DNA of 64,000 nt from Saccoglossus kowalevskii (Eukaryota; Hemichordata; Enteropneusta; Harrimaniidae), in contig NW_003156744.1 of assembly GCF_000003605.2 (NCBI RefSeq), positions 135,675-199,674 of the forward strand. The letters run 5' to 3'. Position 1 is the stretch's first letter, and each line of letters opens with the position of its first letter. The position numbers were made by a program, and so were the translations under genes. This document shows, piece after piece, positions 30,369 through 41,716 of this stretch. Under the pieces are notes generated by a model. The model had not been told where the DNA came from. It ran no database searches and saw nothing but the letters and a program-made list of their open reading frames with translations.

Positions 30369-31112
30369 TTAAGATGTCTCAGTAAAAAGTCCAGGGAACC
30401 AATACAGTTGAGGTCTGGTCTGCATATCAACCCATGCAAGCCCTTCTTTTACCATGTAGTCAACGGCTAACTTGGCTCTCTCTTCTTCCCATTCCAATTT
30501 TTGCTTCAATTGTGGTATAGAAGTGTTTCCCGTGTCCTTGGCAGCTTGCAGTACACTTGTATGATCCATGTTTAGTTCTGCTGGGACAGACTGCACTAGA
30601 TAATTATTTCCATCCCCAACTTTCAACAGTGTAAAACCATTGCCTAGAATTTTTAGTTTCTTTATAGCTCGCATCAAGTCGTCAGCGCTCACGTCTTGGG
30701 CTTGCTTCGACTTTCCTCTCGTTGTTCTCACTTTCAAAAGCAGCTCATTTAAATACATCAGTCCCCCATTTCTGTGTTGTGTCGCCAGGCATACCTCGAT
30801 GATTTGGACCCCAAGTTCGTAGTAGAATTCACCCACACCGAGCATTTCAGACCAAAAACCTTTCCCCGACGCCAAAGGGTCGACGCCAATCGTGGCACAC
30901 ATTTCCTGAAACTGCGTTCGAAACTCTGGGCTTTTGCGAATATCATTCTTGTGTTTCGTAGCGAAGTCCTCCAGGTAGGTACGGAAAGCTTCGAGTTGCT
31001 TTGACATTTGAGCCAATTGGTCTTCCGCAATCGACGTTCCCTTGTCTTTGAATTTCGCTTCCGCTAATCGTTTCTTATTAATGGCTCCAACCCCACCACC
31101 TCGGCGACGCAT
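30369..31112 (-). CDS. SNF8: Vacuolar-sorting protein SNF8 (ESCRT-II subunit EAP30/VPS22), intronless
   Basis: ESCRT-II core subunit with two winged-helix domains. It acts at endosomal membranes with VPS25 and VPS36 in sorting ubiquitinated cargo into multivesicular bodies. The ORF gives 247 residues, close to the human protein of about 258. The start chosen is the Met of MRRRGGGVGAINKKRLAEAK, aligning with the conserved basic N-terminus. An upstream in-frame Met at 31169 would add 19 hydrophobic residues unlike the family and is rejected. Strongly conserved segments are seen: AEDQLAQMSKQL, FQEMCATIGVDPLASGKGFW, MLGVGEFYYELGVQIIEVCL and VPAELNMDHTSVLQ. Unlike every other orthologue-bearing gene in the window it has no intron, yet it is fully open, so it looks functional. 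It is head-to-head with the gene starting at 31528. Confidence 0.97.
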   Translation of the reverse strand: MRRRGGGVGAINKKRLAEAKFKDKGTSIAEDQLAQMSKQLEAFRTYLEDFATKHKNDIRKSPEFRTQFQEMCATIGVDPLASGKGFWSEMLGVGEFYYELGVQIIEVCLATQHRNGGLMYLNELLLKVRTTRGKSKQAQDVSADDLMRAIKKLKILGNGFTLLKVGDGNNYLVQSVPAELNMDHTSVLQAAKDTGNTSIPQLKQKLEWEEERAKLAVDYMVKEGLAWVDMQTRPQLYWFPGLFTETS

Positions 31113-31527
31113 TTTTACAACTACTCGGACAACAAATACTGCGACAAAACAAGCTACTAAATCCCGCAATCTTTTTTCCTCTAGTCAATTTCAGTCATAA
31201 TTATTTGGTATTTGCAGTCTGTGAGTTCGAAATAATTGAATATGACAATTTTAAAAATATTTCTTTTAGATTTCATTGGTAAAATGAAATAGATTAACAA
31301 ATAAATGTATACACTCATATTTCACAAAGATTTTAGGAAATGACATTTTAAGAGGTTGTTAATATCGATTGTCGTTTTAAGGACGTACAAATTTGACAAT
31401 TGTTTACGCCCTCAACGGCGAATGCAGGTATGTTTCGTGACGTCGAGGAGAAGAAACCCTGAAAGTGTTGACACCTGTTTGACGAAATTCGGGATTTACC
31501 TTCAAGTTTTGTACCCAGGGCCCAAAT
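31113..31527. promoter_or_regulatory. Head-to-head promoter interval, SNF8 / myristoylated protein gene
   Basis: The two divergent start codons are 415 bases apart, so both 5' UTRs and promoters must share this stretch. No TATA-like box is obvious. Shared regulation is an inference from spacing. Confidence 0.4.
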
Positions 31528-34500
31528 ATGGGTTCTGGTGCCAGTAAAACCCAGAATGTCGGCTTCCCCATGAGTCCGAGAGCGGAATTTGCCGAGAAAC
31601 ACGCACCGAAAGGAGAACAGGTCAGTAGTATACGATGGTCTCTGATCGAATTGATGACAAGGATTGATGTGTTGTTATTGACACGAGGATGACGGTCAGG
31701 TGTTAGTGACAACATCTATATAATAATACACCGATCTGTCTTGTTGTTGTTTAATCGAAAACTAAACCCGATATATTTATTTATCTCATTCATCACATAC
31801 GCAGAGATTTAATGCTATCATTTATTATAATACAAGACAACAAACTAAGACGAGTGATTTGTTTACCTATAATCACTCACCCAATTTGAGTCAGGCAATA
31901 GCTGATTATTGCTCAGATCATTTTAAGGAAATTTTAAATGACATATCTGCCAAAATCTGTTACGTTACTATGTTCTGGAGAGCTATTTCTAGCTCACCAG
32001 ATATTTTCAAAATGCAATCACCAAGTCTGAAAACGAGTAGAAACATTTTCCCTGACCAAAATTCCCTCAATCATGTCTCTGTGTGAGAACTAGAGGCTAG
32101 TCACAATGGGCTAATATTATATATTTCAACATTTACTGTTACTTACGTGATCAGGCTTTGATGATAGATACACCAGCGCTGATAGATCTAGGGCATGGTA
32201 CAGTGAGATACAGAAGAGAAGATAATCCATCTATCCAACCAGATAAATTAAGAGCTGGATACTTTTATCACCCACGACTAGATGACTACAGTGAAGGTAT
32301 AGTAGCAATATCCTCTATCGATTTTCAAAAAAAACATCAGACACCATAGTAACTGTCTGCAGTAGTTACCAGCCACAAAATGTGTAAATAATTGACCATT
32401 AACGTGCAGTTTAGTAAAGTGTGATGATGAGTTACTTTCAATGAAGGTTGAGAAAATCTAAAACCATGCAGCAATTTGCTTATTCAAATCATTCAGAATG
32501 TAGATATAAATGAATAATTTATTATATGGTAGGCAGATAGTATTTCAGTCTGTCTGTTAATCTCTCTAAATTGAAATAAGTAAATTAGGTCTACATTAAA
32601 CTGATCAATAAGGTCTGTTTATTTCATCAGAGGCTAGAAAACGAGCCGAGGACAATTTCAAATATCGATACGTCTACAAAGGTCCCAAGAGAGCCAATGA
32701 TAAAAGACTGTTCTATGTGTATGGTGTTGGTTTGAAGTCAAAAGACCAAGCTAAGATGGTTAAAAAGCCATACTACAGACCCAAGGGGCACGGATACATA
32801 TGGCCAAGTTCATTCAGAAAATCAAACCATGTATACTGTGAACTCTGTTTTGTTAAACAAGGTAAGGAAAAATATATTACATGAATTCAGGTTGTGTGCT
32901 GCAATGTAAATAGGGAGCTCTAAGATCCCTCTACTGTAATGAGATAATTAATATTTGTAATTAGTATTCAAGCTCATATTTCTTCCTATTATCAACCAGT
33001 TGTCAGTTTTATTATATTTGTTCTATTAGTAGTGCATGTGCTTACATAAATTACAGAGATTTTTCTGTGATCAAAAAAGGTAATATTTTAATTATTTAGT
33101 ATACAGCCAATGTGATTTTTAGTTTATATGCACTTCTATTGGATATGTGCTCCCAATAGAGCAAATGTTGTAAATAAAAATGCAAAAATAAGATGAATTT
33201 TAATTTAAACTGTAAATTTTATTTTCAAATTGTAATACTTATCTTGTATATAGACAAGTCTTGAAATACAAATAATTCATATGTCTTATATACTATCAAC
33301 AGCACATGGGGTTTTGGACCTCTGGATGTTGTTTTGTTAACATTTAATTAGAAAATTTCAGTGTGGAGTTGCAATATCTAATTTAATAGCATAACATTTG
33401 TAATCTCTTGTTTGGGTATTTGTAATTTTCTTTTAGAAGCGGAATTGTCTGACTCGGAAAGTGAAGGAGAAGATTTAACTGATATTGAAGAGTCTGGAAC
33501 CAAGACTGTTGATAATATGAGGTTAGTTTTTTGAAAATCTCTTTCACACAATTTGACTGTGTTCAATGAAATTTATCGTTTTTACAATAAATGCCCCCGA
33601 ATGATAACATTTGTGATAATTTTTACCAATGAAATGGTTAAATGAAAAATACTAGTACATGACTTTTCTTATTGTCTATTTATTTGGTAGATTTAGTATG
33701 AAAGATGTTGACACTGTGGAGAGTCTAAAAAGAAGAATTTCAGTGCGCCTTCTGATTGCTGTATCCAATATACATATCAGTTATAATGAACTTGAACTCA
33801 GGTTAGTTTTGTACATTTCATAATCAGGGCTTAATGAGTTTGCCTTTGTGTCCTTGGATAATTCTTATGTAATTTCTGTATGCTAAGGCCTTTTTTATAA
33901 ATTCAGGCTTTGAAAATGGATAACCAAATACACTACATGTATATCTGTTCTAATCCACATAATTATTATTGAAAATCTAATATTTAACAACTTAAGTACC
34001 GGTACTTTTTTAATGTCAATATGATTTATTATGAACTAAAAATTACATTTTTGTAGCACACACAAGGATATGTGTTTGATGAAAAAAAATAATGATGCTA
34101 ATGTGCATGCATTTTGAGGGAAATTACACGCACATTACTATTTCATCCCCCCCAAAAAATGTTCCCCTGACCAATATGTGTAGGATGTATGAGATTGTAG
34201 ATTGGGTGCATGGAGAATTTAACTGCATTCAAGCGACTGAGTTAGTAGGCTTTGTTTGTTCCTGAAAGTCTGTGACATTGTAGGTATGTTTGTCTAAAAG
34301 GATAAGACCTTTCAATACTCTCAAAATGAAATGAGTGACAAAGTGAAGCCAGCATATCTACTTTTAATATATCATAATTTTAACTGAAACGGTATCATTT
34401 TACTCATAACACATTTATGTTTTATTGCACTGGGAGTGATGTTACACTTTTTTTCAGAGTGGGAAAGCAGCATAAAACATCAATAACAAATAATCTGTTG

Positions 34501-34636
34501 TCCATGATATTGATAAACCTTTAAACTTTTGAATGTTTTTTATTTGTTTTTCAGCAATGATGAGATAATTGGTAACTATAGAAACAAAGAATTAGGAACT
34601 TTTAAGAAATTCACAATAGAACTACAAACTGTATAG
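31528..34636 (+). CDS. Uncharacterised protein with N-myristoylation signal, six exons
   Basis: Exons 31528-31620, 32155-32296, 32631-32861, 33437-33521, 33691-33801 and 34555-34636 (TAG) join with correct phases to give 247 residues. I do not recognise the family. The N-terminus MGSGASK fits the N-myristoyltransferase consensus (Gly2, Ser6, Lys7), so membrane attachment is likely. The middle is rich in Lys, Arg and Tyr, with RLFYVYGVGLKSKDQAKMVK and KPYYRPKGHGYIWPSSFRK, then a CELC pair that could bind metal or be chance. An acidic Ser/Glu exon follows (LSDSESEGEDLTDIEES). The last part (SVRLLIAVSNIHISYNELEL) is strand-rich. No membrane span or signal peptide is seen. The gene is head-to-head with SNF8. 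Confidence 0.8.
33012..33172. repeat. R2 TIR element in intron of the myristoylated-protein gene
   Basis: TTATATTTGTTCTATTAGTA at the left and CCAATAGAGCAAATGTTG at the right, with the ACATAAATTACAGAG and TTTTAATTATTTAGTATA core blocks. Confidence 0.55.
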
Positions 34637-37600
34637 AAAAGCTGTCTCATAGACTTCTCACAATTGTGGTTGTCCATATTTCAAAACCTGTGAAGAATTC
34701 AATTTATGTGTACGAATTATGTGCTCTCATTATGTATGATAAACAGTTCACTCAGATTGATATAACCAAATTAGGAAAAGTATTCTGTCAATTATAGATG
34801 TATTAATCACTTCTTAAATGTAAAATTATCGGATAACAGTTTAGGCTCAGAAAACGTATTATATTTGTTTTGGGTCATTTTGTGTCAGGTGAAAATATGC
34901 ACATCACTGCTTTTGTGTATGCTTTTGTCTGAATTTGGGGAAAAATGAAAGAATAATTCAAAATATTTTTAAAATAATGTTGATTTTAGAAACAAATTGA
35001 CCAGAGACTTTTGTTTTCTGTGCCTAACTTCAAACTCTGTACTGTAAAATACTTTATTTTAGCTGGAATTTATTTTCACTGATTTTTGACAAGTTGAATG
35101 TAAAATATTGGAAAAAGGTATATTCGCTGTATTTTATTTTCTCATTCCATTATTTTATCATTCCTTCAGCGAAAATAACAAAATTGATTCCAAGCAAAAA
35201 TAAAGCATTTTAGAGTTTATAATGCAAGTCCCATGATACCCTTTCTAAAATGGTCTATTAAATTGTGTAATATTTAATAATATATTGTTTAAACCTGAAG
35301 GTGCTGGACATTATTCAGGCTTCAAAGATTTCATATTTCTACTATTTTTATTGGAAATCATGTAACATAGACAGTTGCATTTTTTCTACAATTCTGCATT
35401 AATGATAGACACGCAAACTAGTAAAAAAAAATGTGAATATTTTTAAAGCTCTACAAATTCCAAATATTTTAAATATTCTGTTTACTCTCACTTTGAAAAT
35501 ACTGAAGGTATTTAAAAATAATTAAAGCAGATTTGATTCTGAGCATTCAACTGAATTCTTTGTTTCCGTCCAAGAATTCCAACCTGTCAATGATATTCCA
35601 ATTGGAGATTAAATTCAAATTTTCTATCTTTAATTTCGTGATTGATGATTTTGGTTTGATTAAAGGTATTCTGAAACTTCTTTCTGATAATTACTTGAAT
35701 TACCGCGATGTTAAAATGAAATCTGTCAACACTGATTTCGTCAAAAAACCAGTGATTTTTTCCCTAAAGCTGTTGATTCACAATTTCTGAAAGGTAAACT
35801 GATGGTTGAGGAAGTATTTAAACCTTTCACGGTCGCCAACAAGTTATGTCAAAGAATAGTTTACTCGATAGACTCAATGGACACGATTGTTTGAAAAAGT
35901 AAAACGATGTTCAATGACCAGGTTTCACGACTTGATGACCACATTTTTGCCTTTTCAAAGAATATGAATATGATTTGGTGTTTATGGATTACTTCAGTAT
36001 TGGAACATGAGGGTTTTAATAAATGTCATCGACACTCGAAAAAACACTCTGGGACGATACTCGTTAAATGCCTAAAAACAGAGAGGTGTGCTTATACTCG
36101 GGGAGGGGCTTATGCTCGGGGAAGTACGATGATAATACTGAACAGCCCATTGATCATTCAGTAAAAATGTTGGTGAGATTTCAAAGTTTGTGTTAGAGTG
36201 GATTCTGGAATCTAAAACATTATAATTAAAATTTTCTCAATCTTCAATTCCTATCCATGCAAGTGTGTGTATATAATGTATATTTAGTATGACAAGACAA
36301 TATTTTTAATTGTCAAGCTTTACATGAGTAGTAATCGGTATGAGGCTGTTTCATTTATACTGTATATATTGTTATTAAAGACAGTTTTTCACTACTTATT
36401 AACAATGTAGTATACGAGTTTTTTAATTTTTTAATATACTTTGTACAGGTACAAATAAATATGAAAAAAAAAAAAAGTTTTCTATTGTTGTACATTGTGT
36501 TGTAAATATAAATATATAGATTCATTTTAAATGATAGGAATTAACCATTCTATATTTGAGTATGCCCAATTCCTCTTCCAAAAAAGATGGTTACATTGAT
36601 TGTATCCTAGGCCTACCAAGATTTACACTTGGCATGTATTATACACTAGGGAATTTGTCATGGTTGAAAAAAACAGACATGTCACATTCTTCCTGCAGAC
36701 CCCCCCCCCCCCCATTTACCAGAAGAAAACACTGATGTGCGCATTAGTAACAAATAAGGTATAGTAATCATGTTTGAATATAAAGAAACAGTCAGATGAA
36801 ATATTCTATATTTTATTAGTTAACTCAAATTGAAGGAGAGGATTTATCTGACATTGTAATATTTAGTCTTTCTGTTGTCTTGAATTGTGAATTGCGCCCT
36901 CTGTTTTGGGTTCGGTAGAAAGCACAATTTTTGTGATTCAGAGCATGCACCTGTAATACTAGAGAACCTTGGACTGTGATTGTACCAGCAAAAAAACTAA
37001 CGACGTATGTCCGCATGTGGTCCGAGATTATTGGTGGTTGGGGAGCAACTTTTGTAAATTGTGCCCTGCTGCAGATACGAACGGTACATGTCACGTGTTC
37101 AATTCCGGAATAAGACATTTCAACGAGGCTATAAATATGAACATTGGATAATTTGCTTATACACGTGATTTGGAAGGTGTTATTACATCCGGGCATTATG
37201 GGTATTCTTTTGGGATTGACCATTGTGTGTGCACGGTTACTAAAAAAGCGTGGTGGTGTGTGCGTTTTGGTTTTCAAGTTAGATATGTGTATTGAGTTCT
37301 CTCCATGTTTCTTCTTTCTATTGTTTTTTCCACTGTGATTCCAGGTAATTAACAGAAAGCTGCCAATTTGTTGGAAAAAAATAGCAAATAAATAATTAAA
37401 ACAAACCATAGACCCTCTATGAACAAACCAACACCAATACAGCATACGTTTCACTTCAGCAATGGAATTTTCACTGTGTATTGAATATGTAACTCAATGT
37501 CTGCTCCGTGGATTTGTGTTGTAGTTGCATTTATGGATAGAGAAGTCGTATATACCATAAGCCAACAAACACTTTGTAAATCCGGTGTAAATCCATGTAC

Positions 37601-38000
37601 AATGTATATACTTAGATGTACGGATGCACGGTTCTTCCACACTACCTCTCTCTGATAGAGGGACTGTGGTTCTTCCAATGGCTAACGTAATCCATACTAT
37701 CTCGGTAAATAAACTACAGTCACTCATCCCTACGTAACAATAGTGGGTGTAACTAACTAGAACAAAGACATTGCTCATCATCTATAATTGAGTAAATAGC
37801 ACCGTCCAATTACAACTAAGCGACGCTTTGATTAGGACACCCGTAGTCTGCTGTCGACCACAGTCCCGTCTCAGTCTCGTGAGTCCATATTCACCGTGGA
37901 TGTTAACAGCGGTATAGAAGGGATAACATTGACTCGTGGTCGTGCATATTATCATTTAAACGATTGATTCCAAGTTTCTACATCGTTCTTGGTCTTCCGA
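34637..38000. other. Intergenic region after the myristoylated-protein gene
   Basis: This holds the 3' UTR of the upstream gene, a TIR element (35040-35214), a homopolymeric C run near 36702-36714 and scattered short ORFs. The longest is a minus-strand frame at 36825-37454 (209 codons) with no recognisable motif. Nothing else coding was found. Confidence 0.4.
35040..35214. repeat. R4 TIR element downstream of the myristoylated-protein gene
   Basis: Starts TACTGTAAAATACTTTATTT and ends AAAAATAAAGCATTTTAG, an inverted pair. The internal block CACTGATTTTTGACAAGTTG is shared with 21360-21534. Confidence 0.6.
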
Positions 38001-38063
38001 TAAAACACAACAACGTTATTGGTATTAAATATAGATGAAAAAAGGCATTCGAAATAATCGCAG
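38000..38063 (+). other. Possible 5' untranslated exon of the RING gene
   Basis: A strong donor (CAG then GTAAGTG) follows base 38063, and a strong acceptor (TTCTTCACAG) ends at 39230, twenty bases before the RING start codon. An untranslated first exon ending at 38063 with a 1.17 kb intron is therefore plausible. The 5' limit of the exon is not known; 38000 is arbitrary. Confidence 0.3.
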
Positions 38064-39249
38064 GTAAGTGACGCATCTTATAACTTTGTTTTGTACACAT
38101 AGCATTATGCACTCTTTATTTGAATCACTATGTACCCTATAGGGTCGCTAGTCAATGACGTCACAGACTGCACTTTGTACGAATGATTCAGAGAAACCTC
38201 GAGGAAACTAAACTAGGAACCTGGAAGACATACAAAAACTCAACAAAATTGACTTGTTATTATTGGCAACAACTATGCAACATAGTTCTATGCTTATACT
38301 TGGTAGCGAATTGTAAACAAATACTTATTGGAGCTAACAAATCTATAGTTTAGGGACCATGGACCTAAGAATAGACCTACAAACCATGGTCTATGGCTTT
38401 AGCTCACAGCAGTTTGTATACAAACACAAAAAAGGGGTAACATGATTCTATTGTCTTTCTAAGAACAAGAGTTTATCTTTCTATTTGTTCATGTTAGTGG
38501 GAGAAGGCATTGTTGATTCCATCTGTATTTGCTTACTCGGGCCATGGAGCTAAACAACTTTTTTAACTCCATGCTCGGGCAAACCAGTCCTAATTACTCT
38601 TGTCAATCGCTATTGCATTTTAGATTCTCAATTGTCAAATATTGACAAAAAATCCCATTGTGATACAATTACACTTTTTTGGGTTTCATCAAAAGATAAG
38701 AAAGTTGAATTTTCATTTTTTAAAAACTGTGATTCAATATACTATACACCTAGTTTACCGCGGGTGGTTTCTTTCCCTTAATTACAACTGGCGGATTTTC
38801 AGTCTAGGCATTTCGATTTCGGAAGTTTTGCCGGGAAAGTTACACTTGCTATTGCATTTCCTTCTTATGGCTGTCAATTTCAACTTCGAATGATATCTGC
38901 TAAAGTTGACGTGCTCCGATTTGTTATTACATTTCCGCGAGCACTGACCTTTTTTATTTTACTTCAAGTACTAGTACTAGTATATGGCGAGAAGAACGTA
39001 CACCAACCCAGTCAAAACATTAGAATGAAACGCCTTTCTACGTTACCATCCAACAATAAAAAAAAGATACTAGTACACCGAAATAAATATTTGATGATAG
39101 CAGCTATGATGGATAGTAGTATACTAAATTCAATTTATTATTATTAGAAACGACTTGAAAATTATGCTATTCCACAACTACGCATGCGTGAACATTACAA
39201 TTACAATACTGTTATTTTATTTCTTCACAGCACAACACGCACACTAAAC

Positions 39250-39972
39250 ATGGAAACAATTGTTAAACCCAGAATCAAAGATTGTCACAGGGACGGACAA
39301 AAGACTAGCTACGAGGAAACGATCCTAACATCGGATAGTTGGGAGCAAGAATGGGAAAATCGACTGAGAAAGTTCCTAGTTACAGTAAGTTTTACGTTCA
39401 CGCTGACCGCAGTGCTATACCTCACGCTACCACTTTTCCTGGAAGAGTTTTTTCTCAAAGTTGTTCTGTATTCCTGCCTTTCCATCGCCATGACATCACT
39501 CGGCGTTTTGACCTCGTCGTATTACCATCTTTGCGTGGAGTTGGAGCAGAAAAAAGGGGAATGCGAGCACTTGAAAATTTCAATAGCCATGGAAACGGCG
39601 TCAGGCGAGGCAACGATGGAAGAATCTGGCCATTTCCGAGAAATGACTGTCGCTCTAAAAAATGACAAGCACTACCTAAAGATGGAAAACCAAAAATTAT
39701 GGCGGGAAATTGAGCTTCTACAACTAAAAATCCACTCCCTCGAAACTTGTTTGGAGAGAATGACAGACAGTGCCACCTCGGACGAAGAAGTCGAAGACGA
39801 CATATTGACTGTTCGTAGCGATCGCTGTATCATCTGCATGGGTCACGAACGAGACATAGTGACAGTGCCTTGCAAACACCTGTGTATGTGTACTCGATGT
39901 GCTCGTAAAGTGAAATACTGCCCTCTATGTCGAAAGAAAGTCAAACAATTTGTAAAAATATTCAAGGGATGA
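39250..39972 (+). CDS. Membrane-anchored C-terminal RING finger protein (probable E3 ubiquitin ligase)
   Basis: A single-exon ORF of 240 residues. The start chosen is the Met of METIVKPRIKDCH, just downstream of a likely splice acceptor at 39230; the in-frame Met at 39184 lies upstream of that acceptor. Residues about 45-95 form two hydrophobic segments separated by a short acidic turn (LFLEEFFLK), a likely membrane hairpin. A coiled-coil-like stretch follows (EQKKGECEHL, then MENQKLWREIELLQLKIHSL), then an acidic linker. The C-terminus is a C3HC4 RING: CIIC, CKHLCMC, RC and CPLC, close to the type in MUL1, MGRN1 and IAP proteins. A ligase role at an internal membrane is inferred. An AATAAA overlaps the stop and another sits at 39995-40000, suggesting a very short 3' UTR. 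I cannot assign an orthologue. Confidence 0.85.
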   Translation: METIVKPRIKDCHRDGQKTSYEETILTSDSWEQEWENRLRKFLVTVSFTFTLTAVLYLTLPLFLEEFFLKVVLYSCLSIAMTSLGVLTSSYYHLCVELEQKKGECEHLKISIAMETASGEATMEESGHFREMTVALKNDKHYLKMENQKLWREIELLQLKIHSLETCLERMTDSATSDEEVEDDILTVRSDRCIICMGHERDIVTVPCKHLCMCTRCARKVKYCPLCRKKVKQFVKIFKG

Positions 39973-41526
39973 ATAAAAGTAGTTCATACAAAACAATAAA
40001 CATACATTTTTTACTAAAACCTCTGGGAACATAATTTAAAAAAATTATTGGCTGCCCAAACTCAAAACATTTACTATGTTTTTTGGAAAAGATTGGTCTG
40101 TAAATGACAAACAAATGTTTATAGTTTGGGACGAACACATACTTTTTAATAAAAAATGATGTAATTTCCATTTGGGTGGCACATTACCTTCACCTCACAT
40201 CACTTCACTAGAGCTAACAAATGATATACAACTGAACAAATATTAATTTTTCTTTCACTTAAGCTTTGAACTGTGTATTTTATAAGACATTTTTGGTGTA
40301 ATTTCTTTTAATAATTTTTTAAAAACTTTTCCTTCAAAATAAATCCACCATCTCCCCAGAGTTTCTAAGGTCAGTTTGTTATTTTCTAAGTATGACATTT
40401 TTTATTCCATCTAAGTCTAGTTGCTACCTACATGTATTTTGCTAGTTCAATGCAATATGGCCAAAGAATTTTTTTTCCCAAGATCAGATTTAATATTAAC
40501 TTCAACATATATAGAGATGACTTACCAAACCATGTCTGTGTGTTACATGGAGATTACCAACAAGCCTCAATAATTAACTAAAATTAGAATAATAAGTTTT
40601 GTGTTTTGTTTTTTATGTACCATTTCAGTTAACTTTTCAAATAACTCCTGTATATGTTAAAGTTATAGATTTCCATTAAAAGAATGTCGCATATTGAATA
40701 TTGTCGAAACTCTACCACTTCAGTTTGAAATTGTCACTGCCATTTTGGAGAGAAATATATTAATTTATTGTTCTATGTAGTCTTACATCGAGCAACATCA
40801 TGCCACCTAAAGCCTTCAACAAGTATTCTTAATTTGTCAACAACTCCTTATTTCTTGAAAAATTCAACCACAAAAATTGAATTTTAGTACCTAGACAAAA
40901 CACCCCTTGACATCTCTCTCCCAAAACGTTATCCCTTTTGTTTTGTATGTGAAGAAATTAAGAATGTCTCTTAGATCAGAGTTTAGATAAACTTTAGGAT
41001 CTTCCGTCATCCCTCATGGATTATTTGTGTCAACTTCTTTTCTTTTAATGCTGGTACCTTCACATATTGATAATGAGACTCACTATCTTGCTATAGTATT
41101 GTTTATTACCATTCACTGTGACAAACTGGACATGGAATCAGGTTATGTACCACCTGTTGTACTGTGTGGAACCTTTTTGGAGTCTGTGGTTTATGAACTC
41201 TGAATCTAAAAACAGATAATTGTCTAAACCATTATAACAACCACATGACAAGGGTAAAAAAATCCCTCTGCACCTTAGAGTGATTTTAATTCAGCAGAGC
41301 AACGACAAGCATATACTGCTACCTCAATTTTTGCTGTGTTACTCAATATCAACTGTTTGCATTTTTTCGGGAAAATATTTTGTTAATTTGTGTGATTAAA
41401 TTATGAGTTTACATTATCATATTTCTATAGTTGTGCCTGGAAGGGGGAATGTCATTCAGCTTGTTTGGATAGCATTTTCAGAGAAGATAATCACAGAAAA
41501 ACATACAATAAACACTGAGGATACTT
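39973..41526. other. Intergenic region between RING gene and SPEF2 3' end
   Basis: These genes converge here. The region is AT-rich with no convincing ORF, RNA gene or repeat structure that I could identify, apart from probable polyadenylation signals at its two edges. Confidence 0.4.
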
Positions 41527-41532
41527 TTTATT
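41527..41532 (-). terminator. Probable SPEF2 polyadenylation signal
   Basis: AATAAA on the minus strand about 185 bases after the SPEF2 stop codon, in a suitable A/T-rich setting. Position and motif only. Confidence 0.45.
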
Positions 41533-41716
41533 CAGATAAAAAAAAATCAAGATAAAATTTACAAAACAGAATAGATACCATATAACATACAAATCCATAC
41601 ACAATATACACACTGTGGATGGATGGAATGTTCGGTACTGATAAAAAATCGTCGTAATTTACATGGACGGAACACAGCAAAATTGGTTAAATCCATTGCT
41701 ATACATTGAAATTGAT

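Noticed and set aside
31112-31169. Upstream Met extending SNF8 by 19 residues
   Set aside because: The added residues are hydrophobic and unlike the family N-terminus; the Met of MRRRGGG aligns with known SNF8 starts.
39184-39249. Upstream Met of the RING ORF
   Set aside because: It precedes a strong splice acceptor ending at 39230, so it is probably intronic.
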